Positions 57,230-64,000 of a DNA stretch of 64,000 nucleotides are shown here, piece by piece. The stretch is from SIG459 sp045631645 (GTDB lineage Bacteria > Bacillota > Clostridia > Oscillospirales > Oscillospiraceae): contig JAZQVC010000024.1 of NCBI GenBank assembly GCA_045631645.1, forward strand, positions 1-64,000, read 5' to 3'. The translations under genes were made by a program, and so were the position numbers. A model generated the notes under the pieces. That model had not been told where the DNA came from. It did no database searches and saw nothing but the letters and a program-made list of their open reading frames with translations. Each line of letters starts with the position of its first letter. Positions within the stretch are counted from its first letter, which is position 1.

Positions 57230-59680
57230 TTATTCGAAGTCAGCGTGGTACTCTTCGTAAATGCTGGGCAGGATAGCTGCCAGGTTTGCGAATTCCTTGA
57301 TGTTGTGAGCAAGGAGAGCCTGTACGGGGATGAGGGGGAACTCAACGCCGTCGGGGAGAACCTTAACGGGCTTGCCGTTAATGATGCTGTAGCCGAACCA
57401 GAAGCGGGTACGCAGCTCGCAGCCGCCCTCAACGGGACGGAGGAAGTGGCACATGATAACAGGAGCATACTCGTTGCCTGCGCAAACGATGGTGCCCTTG
57501 AAATCCTTCAGCTTCTCGGGATCGAAACCGATGTCAGCGGGATTACGGAAGTTGATCTGGATGTGCTCCTTGCCAAGACCGCAGTTCTCGTCAACATCAT
57601 GGATGGTATCCCAATAACGCTCCTTCATGCTCAGGGACTTATCCAGAGCCTTATCGCGGTTGCGGGTACGTGCGAAGTAGTGATCCTCGCGGTCCCAAAC
57701 CTTGTATCTCAGGTCCTCAAGGCCGTGCCATGCGAACCAGAAGTCGAACATCTCGGGGGTAACGCCGGGCATCTCGGTGAGGTTTGCCAGGGTTGCGCCG
57801 CCGTCGGGCAGCTGGCAGAAGCCGATTTCCATGTCCATGTAGCCCTCATCGAAGAGCTTGTTCAGGTCATAGGGATGCTGAGCCTTGGTGCCGTCCTTGG
57901 GCTGGCCAACATGCATGAACTTCATGGGGTTGGGAGGAGTCATCTCTCTGAGATAGTACTTCTTATAGAGATCGGTTTCCTTCTCTTCCTCGGTAACGGG
58001 AACGAGACCGGTGATGAGTTCTTCCTTGGTGATGAACCAGTCATCAGTGGGAAGCTCTTCGGTGCAAAGCTCGATCTTGCCGTCAACATACTTGGCATCG
58101 ATCCACTTGAACCACTCGTTGTTGTCCATCTCGGGATAGTCCTCACGGAGGAACCAGCCACGGGATTCCTTACGCATATCGGAAGCCAGGTAGTGGAGCT
58201 CTGCGGAAGTGACAATTGCTTCTGCCTCAAGGCATTCCATAGCCTCGTGGTAATCTTCAGCCTTCATGTCGGGCAGCATGGTCTTTGCCTTCTGAACCAG
58301 TTCCATAGCCTTTGCCATGCGGTCAGCATGCATGATAACGGACTGCTCAACAGGAGCCATAGCGTGCTGAATAACCTCGATAACAGCTTCGGGCTTGATG
58401 CCGGTTTCCTTAGCAAGAGGAGCCTCTACACGTGCGATAGCATTTTCGATCTGCTTAGCGCAGAGGGGCTTGAACTCGCCGCTGTAGTCGCAAGCAGCAG
58501 CGTTGCGTGCAGCAACGAGACCTGCGAAGACTGCGTTGAGGATACCGGAACCGCGGTTGCGTCCGGGAGGTGCGGGAACAGCGCCTGCGAGGCCGGAGCC
58601 GCAGTAGCTGCAGTCGCCGATAGCATAGAGGCCGTCGAGAGTAGCTCTGTACTCGCGGTCAACCTTCATGGGAGACTGCTCACCGATGAGCATGGGGCAA
58701 ACTTCCAGATCGGTATCGACGGTAGCGCCGGTCTCATCGTTCAGGACGCGGAACTTCTTGCCGTAGGGACGATCCCAGAGAAGCTCGAGGTTGACCTGGG
58801 GCTCATCGCCGAAGTCGAGGTGAACAGGACCGTTGCCGGTGGTGTTCTGGATGTACCACTCGCGAATAGCCTTGGAGGAGATGTCGGTCTCTCTGTGCTG
58901 GCAGAAGTTCTTGGTGATGTGCTCACCCTTTGCGTTGTACATGTAGTTCTCACCGAAGACAACTTCGTTGTGGCTTCTGATGCGAACGAGCTGTGCGAAG
59001 TTACCGAACTCGGTATTGCGGAGCTCAGCACCTGCGCGGAATGCTGCAATGTAACCATCGCCGCGGCCGTTGGACCACATGGAGCCAACGCGGTAGTTCT
59101 GGCTACCGGTTGCAAGGATAACCTTCTTAGCTGCGATTACGGAATACTCACCGTCGAGAACGCTGAAAGCAACAGCACCGGTAACGGTGTTGCCCTCGGT
59201 GAGGAGGTCGGAGAAGACGGTCTTGTCCATGAAGCGGACGCCCAGCTTCTCTGCGCGACGACGAACCTTGAGGGTAATGTCAAGGTCGATGCAGATCATA
59301 GCGGTGAACGGGCCGGTGGGGATGATGCGGTAGCCGCCATCCTCAGCTCTGGGCATAACAACGCCCCAGCCATCCAGCTTCTCGAGCATCTCGCCGCTCA
59401 TGGAAACATACTTCTTCATGAGGGGCTGGTCGGTGAAGAGACCACCGATTTCGTGGGTGTGGAAACCAACGAAGAGTTCGGGATCAACGCGGTTAAGATC
59501 GAAATACTGGAGAACGCCGCCGCCGCGGTTTGCCTTGCCTGCATAGCCGGCAAAGTTCTTTTCCAGAACGAGAACATCGAGTTCGGGATTGACTTCCTTG
59601 ATCTCGGTTGCTGCGGTCAGACCGCCGATACCGCCGCCAAGGACCAGTACGTCACACTGAAGAGACTTGTATTCTTTCAT
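57230..59680 (-). CDS. Fusion flavoprotein: AprA/FrdA-like FAD domain plus PhlG/phloretin-hydrolase-like C-C hydrolase domain (copy 2)
   Basis: 816 residues, the same length and domain order as the protein at 54259-56709. FAD half: VLVLGGGIGGLTAATEI, GGGVLQYFD, SMWSNGRGDG, PAPPGRNRGSGILNAVFA, and SRGWFLREDYPEMDNNEW from 506. Hydrolase half from about 550: MPGVTPEMFDFWFAWHG with His652, KERYWDTIH with Glu687, HNIKEF with His792 and Glu796. All four presumed zinc ligands are kept, so both copies should be active. Its codons are more biased than those of copy 1, suggesting higher expression. It is the last gene of the operon with CoA-transferase, BKACE, cyclase and dehydrogenase genes. Confidence 0.85.
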   Translation of the reverse strand: MKEYKSLQCDVLVLGGGIGGLTAATEIKEVNPELDVLVLEKNFAGYAGKANRGGGVLQYFDLNRVDPELFVGFHTHEIGGLFTDQPLMKKYVSMSGEMLEKLDGWGVVMPRAEDGGYRIIPTGPFTAMICIDLDITLKVRRRAEKLGVRFMDKTVFSDLLTEGNTVTGAVAFSVLDGEYSVIAAKKVILATGSQNYRVGSMWSNGRGDGYIAAFRAGAELRNTEFGNFAQLVRIRSHNEVVFGENYMYNAKGEHITKNFCQHRETDISSKAIREWYIQNTTGNGPVHLDFGDEPQVNLELLWDRPYGKKFRVLNDETGATVDTDLEVCPMLIGEQSPMKVDREYRATLDGLYAIGDCSYCGSGLAGAVPAPPGRNRGSGILNAVFAGLVAARNAAACDYSGEFKPLCAKQIENAIARVEAPLAKETGIKPEAVIEVIQHAMAPVEQSVIMHADRMAKAMELVQKAKTMLPDMKAEDYHEAMECLEAEAIVTSAELHYLASDMRKESRGWFLREDYPEMDNNEWFKWIDAKYVDGKIELCTEELPTDDWFITKEELITGLVPVTEEEKETDLYKKYYLREMTPPNPMKFMHVGQPKDGTKAQHPYDLNKLFDEGYMDMEIGFCQLPDGGATLANLTEMPGVTPEMFDFWFAWHGLEDLRYKVWDREDHYFARTRNRDKALDKSLSMKERYWDTIHDVDENCGLGKEHIQINFRNPADIGFDPEKLKDFKGTIVCAGNEYAPVIMCHFLRPVEGGCELRTRFWFGYSIINGKPVKVLPDGVEFPLIPVQALLAHNIKEFANLAAILPSIYEEYHADFE

Positions 59681-59690
59681 CTTTTACACC

Positions 59691-59936
59691 TCACTTGTAC
59701 TGCTCGAAGGACTGCATCAGATGCTCGCTTGCATAGTTGGGGACAACCTTAACAGCGTCCTTCTTGCAGACGAACTCGCAATAGAAGCAATGCTCGCAGT
59801 CTTCAACATACTTGAAAACGGGCTTTCTGTTTTCCTTATCCCAGCGAATTACGTCGACAAAGCAAGCCTTGTAGCAAAGCTGGCAGCCAACGCATTTCTC
59901 GGGGTAAAAATCAATGCGATGATTAGTGTTGATCAT
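59691..59936 (-). CDS. Ferredoxin partner of flavoprotein copy 2
   Basis: 81 residues from the ATG at 59936 (GGAGG 11 bases upstream; an in-frame GTG lies within the site). Two [4Fe-4S] motifs: CVGCQLCYKACFVDVIRW and CEHCFYCEFVCKKDAV. It matches the ferredoxin at 56725-56970 closely in length and Cys spacing. It lies 10 bases before the flavoprotein and 114 bases after the CoA-transferase, a gap that holds a hairpin. Confidence 0.92.
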   Translation of the reverse strand: MINTNHRIDFYPEKCVGCQLCYKACFVDVIRWDKENRKPVFKYVEDCEHCFYCEFVCKKDAVKVVPNYASEHLMQSFEQYK

Positions 59937-60012
59937 AGTTGACTCAACCTCCACGTTAAAAATAGAATGATTGTTTGGGGGTTCGTATAATTTTTATTTA
60001 TCTTTTCCCGGC

Positions 60013-60040
60013 TTCTCCCCTTTTTGAAAAAAGGGGAAAG
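60013..60040 (-). terminator. Hairpin after the CoA-transferase genes
   Basis: CCCCTTTTT and AAAAAAGGGG face each other with a minimal loop. There is no clear T run beyond the stem on the minus strand, so read-through to the ferredoxin gene is possible. Confidence 0.4.
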
Positions 60041-60050
60041 TCGCTCAGGT

Positions 60051-60707
60051 TCAGATCATGGGTTTCAGCTCGGGGCTGATGATAAGGGTTGCCTCGGTTG
60101 CAGCCTGGATCTGTTCTACGGTGAACTCGGGGTTATACTCGGTCATGAGCAGACCTTCGCTAGTGCACTCGAGAACGCACATCTCGGTGATGATCTTGGT
60201 GATGCAGTTAACTGCAGTGTAGGGCAGACGGCACTTTTTCAGTATCTTAGGATTGCCCTTTGCAGTGTGTTCCATGGCAACGATGACGTTCTTTGCGCCG
60301 ACCAGAAGGTCCATAGCGCCGCCCATACCGGGCATCTTCTTTCCGGGAATGATCCAGTTGGAAAGAGAACCTTCCTCGTCAACTTCCAGACCGCCCAGAA
60401 TGGTGGCGTCAACATGTCCGCCACGGATGAGGCCGAAGGAAGTGATGGAGTCAATGTAGCAGCCGGTGGGAGAAACATAGGTGGGCTGGCCGCTTGCGTC
60501 AACAACATGGAGAGGATCCATGGTCTCAGCGGTTGCGGGAGCAGCGCCGATTATGCCGTTCTCAGCCTGCAGAACCACATGAACGTCAGCGGGGAGGAAC
60601 TGAGGGATCAGGGTAGGAAGACCGATACCCAGATTGACAACGTCGCCGTCCTTGAGTTCCTTGGCAACGCGCTTGGCGATAAATTCCTTAATCTGTGCTT
60701 TATCCAC
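60051..60707 (-). CDS. 3-oxoacid / acetoacetate CoA-transferase, beta subunit
   Basis: 218 residues from a GTG at 60707. This start has AAGGAGG 11 bases upstream and begins DKAQIKEFIAKRVAKEL, the usual family opening; the longer frame would overlap the alpha subunit heavily. The catalytic Glu lies in LQAENGIIG (Glu49), with LGIGLPTLIP and GGLEVDEEGSL as further family segments. With the alpha subunit it exchanges CoA between an acyl-CoA and a 3-keto acid such as acetoacetate. Its start overlaps the alpha stop by 8 bases. Confidence 0.93.
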   Translation of the reverse strand: MDKAQIKEFIAKRVAKELKDGDVVNLGIGLPTLIPQFLPADVHVVLQAENGIIGAAPATAETMDPLHVVDASGQPTYVSPTGCYIDSITSFGLIRGGHVDATILGGLEVDEEGSLSNWIIPGKKMPGMGGAMDLLVGAKNVIVAMEHTAKGNPKILKKCRLPYTAVNCITKIITEMCVLECTSEGLLMTEYNPEFTVEQIQAATEATLIISPELKPMI

Positions 60708-61395
60708 GCTGATACAGGCCTCCTTCAACAACATAGTCAACGAACACACCGGAGGTGCGAACGTCTTCGGGTGCGATTTCGCCCAGTTCAACGATCATCT
60801 CTGCCTCAGCGATAACGGTATCAGCTGCGGTGGCCATTGCGATGGAGAAGTTGCTGGTGTCGCCCTTATACCAGACGTTGCCGCCCTTATCGATCTTATA
60901 GCCGGAGATAACTGCGAAATCTGCATGGATGGGAGCCATCAGCAGATAGTCGCGGCCGTTGATATTCTGCTTGCCCAGGCAAAGGGGGCTGTCCTCAATG
61001 ATGGTGCCAACGCCGGTGGGGGTAAGCACGCCGCCCAGACCTGCGCCGGAAGCGCGGATCATCTCGACGAAAGAGCCCTGGGGAACGAGAATGGTCTCCA
61101 GAGAACCGTCGAAGGACTGGATGCCAACTTCGGGGTTAAGACCAACGTGAGTAGCGATCAGCTTCTTGACCTGTTTGTTATGTATGAGCTTTGCAACGCC
61201 GTAATAATCCTCGCCCATGAAGCCGCCGGGCATAGAGCCATCATTGCAGATCATGGTGAGATCTTTTACACCGCTCTTGGAAAGGGCGTCGATAAACTTA
61301 TGAGCATTGCCGCAGCCCATGAAGCCGCCAAACATGACGGATGCGCCGTCGGGAATAAGCTTGACGGCCTCTTCAATGGAAATAAACTTAGACAA
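60700..61395 (-). CDS. 3-oxoacid / acetoacetate CoA-transferase, alpha subunit
   Basis: 231 residues, starting at a TTG (61395) with GGGAG upstream; no better ATG lies nearby. AtoD/ScoA features: SVMFGGFMGCGNAHKFIDAL, KKLIATHVGLNPEVG, and VLTPTGVGTIIEDSP. It pairs with the beta subunit overlapping its end. Downstream of BKACE it would activate acetoacetate made in the pathway, or use the acetoacetyl-CoA produced by BKACE to activate another acid. Part of the operon that runs from 63.9 to 57.2 kb. Confidence 0.93.
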   Translation of the reverse strand: MSKFISIEEAVKLIPDGASVMFGGFMGCGNAHKFIDALSKSGVKDLTMICNDGSMPGGFMGEDYYGVAKLIHNKQVKKLIATHVGLNPEVGIQSFDGSLETILVPQGSFVEMIRASGAGLGGVLTPTGVGTIIEDSPLCLGKQNINGRDYLLMAPIHADFAVISGYKIDKGGNVWYKGDTSNFSIAMATAADTVIAEAEMIVELGEIAPEDVRTSGVFVDYVVEGGLYQRG

Positions 61396-61432
61396 TTTTA
61401 TTGTCTCCCTTCTAATTTTACATACGTGGACT

Positions 61433-61624
61433 TCAGTCGGAAACCTCTTCGAAGTCCATATCGTCAGGAGTACGGGCGCCCTCTTTCAGAACCTTGCCCT
61501 CGGTGCCGCATTCGGGACAATTGCCGAAATCAGCTCCAAAAACGGGGATCATATCCGTTGCGTACTTGAATTTCTTTCCGCAGGAAGGACACTCATAATA
61601 GAAAAAACAGGGACCCCAGCTCAT
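61433..61624 (-). CDS. Small zinc-ribbon-like protein
   Basis: 63 residues. Two Cys pairs, YYECPSCGKKF and NCPECGTEG, form a rubredoxin- or zinc-ribbon-like site; the rest is acidic (DDMDFEEVSD at the end). It starts directly after the BKACE stop (TAA then ATG) and precedes the CoA-transferase by 37 bases, so it is an operon member. It could be a metal-delivery or complex-forming partner of the metal-dependent BKACE. I recognise no named family. Confidence 0.7.
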   Translation of the reverse strand: MSWGPCFFYYECPSCGKKFKYATDMIPVFGADFGNCPECGTEGKVLKEGARTPDDMDFEEVSD

Positions 61625-62464
61625 TTAGTTGAGACCGAGGATCTGGCGAGCCTCAGCGGGAGTTGCAACATCGTTGCCGAACTCACGGATGACGCGGGCA
61701 GCACGCTCAACAAACTGAACGTTGCTCTCAGCCAGCTGACCCTTTGCATACATAACGTTATCTTCCATACCTACGCGGATGTGGCCGCCCATGGCAACAG
61801 CGCCATAGAGCATCTCAAGAGCGCAGTGGCCAACGCCAAAGCAGCTCCAGGTGGAACCGGGGCAGAGGGACTCCATGGTTTCCTTCATGAAGATAAGGTT
61901 CTTCATGTTGCCGGGGATGCCGTTTGCGCAGCCCATGCAGAACTGGAAGTGGAGAGGAGCCTTCAGAACGCCCTTCTTCAGGTAGTAAGCAGCGTTTGCG
62001 ATCATACCGGGGTCAAAAGCCTCGATTTCGGGCTTAACGCCCCATTCCTGCATGTTCTTGCCCAGTTCCTCGAGGAAAGGAGGAGTGTTCAGGAACAGTG
62101 CGCTGTGCATCCAGTTCATGGAGCCGCAGTCATAGGAAGCCATCTCGGGCTTGATGTCCTTCAGGTGGATCTGGCGGGTCTCGTCAGAAGCATAGATATC
62201 ACCGGAGGTGGTGAGGTTGAGAATAATGTCGCACTCGGGATACTTCTCATGGAGAAGATCAACGGTCTCGCGGAACTTATTCTTATCCATGGTGCCGTTG
62301 CCTTCGTCATCGCGCATATGGAGGTGAGCGATAGCGGCGCCGGCTTTCCAGCATGCGTATACGTCTTCAACGATCTCGGCGGGAGTCATGGGAACATTGG
62401 GGTTGTTCTCCTTCTTGGGCCATGCGCCGGTGGTTGCGACGGTAATGATGGTTTTCTTTGCCAT
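61625..62464 (-). CDS. Beta-keto acid cleavage enzyme (BKACE family), possible triacetate acetoacetate-lyase
   Basis: 279 residues, complete. The metal site shows AHLHMRDDEG (His47, His49), with VATTGAWPKKENNPNVPMTP at the N terminus, CMGCANGIPGNMKNL in the middle and GMEDNVMY with the conserved Glu near residue 230. The family uses acetyl-CoA to cleave a beta-keto acid into acetoacetyl-CoA plus product. In the known clostridial phloroglucinol pathway a BKACE-family lyase cleaves triacetate; the neighbouring cyclase, 3-hydroxyacyl dehydrogenase and CoA-transferase fit that route. It is a paralogue of the truncated gene at 1-651. Other beta-keto acids remain possible. Confidence 0.92.
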   Translation of the reverse strand: MAKKTIITVATTGAWPKKENNPNVPMTPAEIVEDVYACWKAGAAIAHLHMRDDEGNGTMDKNKFRETVDLLHEKYPECDIILNLTTSGDIYASDETRQIHLKDIKPEMASYDCGSMNWMHSALFLNTPPFLEELGKNMQEWGVKPEIEAFDPGMIANAAYYLKKGVLKAPLHFQFCMGCANGIPGNMKNLIFMKETMESLCPGSTWSCFGVGHCALEMLYGAVAMGGHIRVGMEDNVMYAKGQLAESNVQFVERAARVIREFGNDVATPAEARQILGLN

Positions 62465-62504
62465 CTTATTGTCTCCTTTTGATAAATTAAAAACTTAGTT
62501 TAAG

Positions 62505-62547
62505 TTGAAAACGCGAGGGAGCCTTGGGGACTCCCCCGCTGAGTTTC
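62505..62547 (-). terminator. Imperfect hairpin between cyclase and BKACE genes
   Basis: GCG-GGGAG and CTCCC-CGC arms with bulges around a TTGG loop, followed on the minus strand by a T-containing stretch. It may be a partial terminator within the operon. Confidence 0.4.
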
Positions 62548-62555
62548 AATATTAA

Positions 62556-63569
62556 TTACTTGTTGCGGTTGAAGAGCTTCTGCATGTACTCAAGGCCGCT
62601 TGCGCCGTTGCCTTCAGCCTCGGCATAGCCGGTGCCGCAGTACTTGTAGGTACGCTCGGGAACGCCCTTGACGATGAGGTCCTCATCGATCTCAGCAGAG
62701 CAGCGTGCCATGGAGCCGTCGCCCATGTACCAGCGGAGGGGGAAGCAGTTGAAGCGGAACCATACTCCGGGAGGGATCATGTCGAGGTCGCCGCCCAGGT
62801 TCTCAACGCCAACGATGCCGTGGCCGAGCATCTGCTTGTGGCAGGGCTCCCAGGTGCCCCAGCAGCCGATAGCTTCCAGATCACCGAACTTCTCGTCGTA
62901 AGCTTCCTGGCCATGGAGACGGATGTAGTCGAACTTATCGAACTCAGCCCATGCTTCCTCGCCGAAGAGCTTCTTGTACTCGTTGATGAGGGTGTCGCCG
63001 GTTGCGCCCAGCAGATCCATACGGGTCATGCCGTTAAGGCTCATTGCGGTGTGGAGGGGATGGTCAAGAGCCTGGCCGTCCATAGCAACGCACTTAACCT
63101 TGTTCTTAACGAACCACTTACCAGCCTCAACGCCGGTACCTGCAGCATAGTGATAGTATGCCTTGGAGTCGTCGAACAGGCGGTGCATACCGGTGTTCAG
63201 GCAGATGATCTTGCCTTCCAGGTCAGCCTGGTTGATGCCGTACTTCTCGCAAGCAGCGTCCAGGTGCTTATCGGTGATAAGACCCCAGGGCTCGATGTCG
63301 ATCTTCAGAACGACAGCGGTGCCGGTGTAAGCATCGATGGGCATCTCGTGAGAATAACGAGCGCGGCGGCCGTCAAATTCATACTCCATAACGTGACGGG
63401 GAGCGTCGCAGTGAGTGCCGGTGTGCATGGTGCAGGTAATTCTCTGGGTGAGAACGCCGCCCTTAGCCATGGAATGAGCGCCAACGATGTCGGGCTTATC
63501 GAAGTAGGGCCAGCGGGGAATTTCTGCGCTGAAAGGATGGGTCAGGTCAACAAATACGGTTTTTCCCAT
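62556..63569 (-). CDS. Cyclase-family metal hydrolase, possible dihydrophloroglucinol cyclohydrolase
   Basis: 337 residues, longer than kynurenine formamidase-type members (about 210-260). The metal-binding hallmark H-x-G-T-H-x-D-x-P-x-H is present: MHTGTHCDAPRH (His49, His53, Asp55, His59). FVDLTHPFSAEIPRWPYFD opens the chain and CVAMDGQALDHPLHTA lies in the middle. The family hydrolyses cyclic or amide bonds without oxygen. In phloroglucinol degradation a family member opens the dihydrophloroglucinol ring; the neighbours fit that. An isatin- or formamide-type substrate is the alternative. AGGAGG precedes the start. Confidence 0.88.
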   Translation of the reverse strand: MGKTVFVDLTHPFSAEIPRWPYFDKPDIVGAHSMAKGGVLTQRITCTMHTGTHCDAPRHVMEYEFDGRRARYSHEMPIDAYTGTAVVLKIDIEPWGLITDKHLDAACEKYGINQADLEGKIICLNTGMHRLFDDSKAYYHYAAGTGVEAGKWFVKNKVKCVAMDGQALDHPLHTAMSLNGMTRMDLLGATGDTLINEYKKLFGEEAWAEFDKFDYIRLHGQEAYDEKFGDLEAIGCWGTWEPCHKQMLGHGIVGVENLGGDLDMIPPGVWFRFNCFPLRWYMGDGSMARCSAEIDEDLIVKGVPERTYKYCGTGYAEAEGNGASGLEYMQKLFNRNK

Positions 63570-63604
63570 TTTTATGTTCCTCCTAAGATTATATGTTTAT
63601 AAAT

Positions 63605-64000
63605 TTAGTTATTCTTGAGCATACGAACGAGATATTCGTTCAGTGCAGCGTTGGACTCGGCAATCTGCTCGGGAGTCCAGCTCTGGAAGCCTTCGCCGCT
63701 CTTGAAGCCGAGCTTGCCTTCCTCGCGAAGCTTTGCGAGCATGGGGCTGGGCTTGTGGGAATCTTCAAGGTGCTGCAGGATGTAGTCATGGATGTTGTAG
63801 GTCAGATCAAGACCAACCATGTCGGCGTTCTCGATGGGTCCCAGCTGGGGCAGACGCAGACCGAAGGAATACTTTACAGCCTTGTCAACGGTTGCTGCAT
63901 CGGCGATGCCGTTCTCAACGATGGAGATAGCTTCGCGCCAGAGAGCGTGCTGCATACGGTTTGCGATGAAGCCAGGAACGTCCTTCTTGCAGAGAACGGG
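63605..64000 (-). CDS. 3-hydroxyacyl-CoA dehydrogenase-family protein, 5'-truncated
   Basis: 131 C-terminal residues visible; the start lies beyond base 64000. The visible part is the all-helical 3HCDH C-terminal domain, starting within DVPGFIANRMQHALWREA and continuing with PIENADMVGLDLTYNIHDYI and GKLGFKSGEGFQSW. Family members oxidise a 3-hydroxy group with NAD; relatives act on carnitine, gulonate or free 3-hydroxy acids. In the phloroglucinol route a dehydrogenase oxidises 3-hydroxy-5-oxohexanoate before the BKACE step, which fits this position, first of the visible operon. It lies 35 bases before the cyclase gene. Confidence 0.9.
   Translation of the reverse strand, partial: PVLCKKDVPGFIANRMQHALWREAISIVENGIADAATVDKAVKYSFGLRLPQLGPIENADMVGLDLTYNIHDYILQHLEDSHKPSPMLAKLREEGKLGFKSGEGFQSWTPEQIAESNAALNEYLVRMLKNN

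Noticed and set aside
54277..59752. Very long open frames (over 850 codons) on the plus strand opposite the two fusion flavoproteins
   Set aside because: They mirror the codon-biased minus-strand genes, have no ribosome site or recognisable domain, and their sequence is low-complexity Ala/Leu/Val/Asn-rich antisense.
1..64000. tRNA or rRNA genes, CRISPR arrays, transposase genes, prophage
   Set aside because: Scanned for T-loop and anticodon-arm patterns, regularly spaced repeats and known protein families; none seen.

Overview
The window reads as a bacterial chromosome segment from an anaerobic Gram-positive of the class Clostridia, probably a gut Oscillospiraceae-type organism. The evidence is a tyrosine T-box leader, ribonuclease J, a Y-family polymerase/YolD pair, several Firmicutes-typical DUF families (DUF3784, DUF4037, DUF4125, DUF6440) and many ferredoxin and flavoprotein genes typical of strict anaerobes. 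Genes are dense and mostly in short operons closed by strong hairpin terminators. I saw no rRNA, tRNA, CRISPR array, transposase or phage module.

Layout. 1-0.65 kb is the 3' end of a beta-keto acid cleavage enzyme (BKACE). 0.7-2.7 kb holds a thioesterase, a DUF3784 membrane protein and a MalY/PatB-type lyase. 2.7-10.7 kb is a surface-polysaccharide locus (wecB-type epimerase, five glycosyltransferases, a flippase). 10.8-23.8 kb is housekeeping: an ArsC/Spx-like protein, dipeptidase, RNase J with a long structured leader, recR, rpe with a 275-bp inverted-repeat element just upstream, a MATE exporter, a TPR/DUF4037/DUF4125 operon, and tyrS behind a Tyr T-box together with a metallo-beta-lactamase/C_GCAxxG_C_C fusion. 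24-38 kb holds an NSS transporter, an rRNA/tRNA methyltransferase, an SOS-type polymerase pair, two flavin reductases, a MacB-like efflux system, truA and a large 2-enoate-reductase-type flavoprotein.

38.5-64 kb is a catabolic island, almost all on the minus strand. It has a redox operon (two FAD_oxidored proteins, two UroD-family proteins, a ferredoxin, a fumarate-reductase-like flavoprotein and three tandem QueG-like Fe-S proteins). It also has a LysR regulator with a divergent 2-hydroxyacid dehydrogenase, and a TRAP transporter joined to a flavoprotein/ferredoxin pair. A second flavoprotein/ferredoxin pair then follows a CoA-transferase, a BKACE, a cyclase-family hydrolase and a 3-hydroxyacyl-CoA dehydrogenase.

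The most striking feature is the two 816-residue flavoproteins. Each has an AprA/FrdA-like FAD half fused to a C-terminal half resembling the zinc C-C hydrolases PhlG (diacetylphloroglucinol hydrolase) and phloretin hydrolase, and each has its own two-cluster ferredoxin. The neighbouring dehydrogenase, cyclase, BKACE and CoA-transferase are the families of the known clostridial phloroglucinol-degradation route. My working model is an island for anaerobic breakdown of acyl-phloroglucinol compounds such as dihydrochalcones or flavonoids: TRAP uptake, reduction and C-C hydrolysis by the fusion proteins, then ring opening and conversion of the phloroglucinol part to acetoacetyl-CoA. A conserved promoter motif upstream of the redox and TRAP operons suggests common control, probably by the LysR protein. 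The domain calls rest on motif reading without a database search; the substrate is inference.
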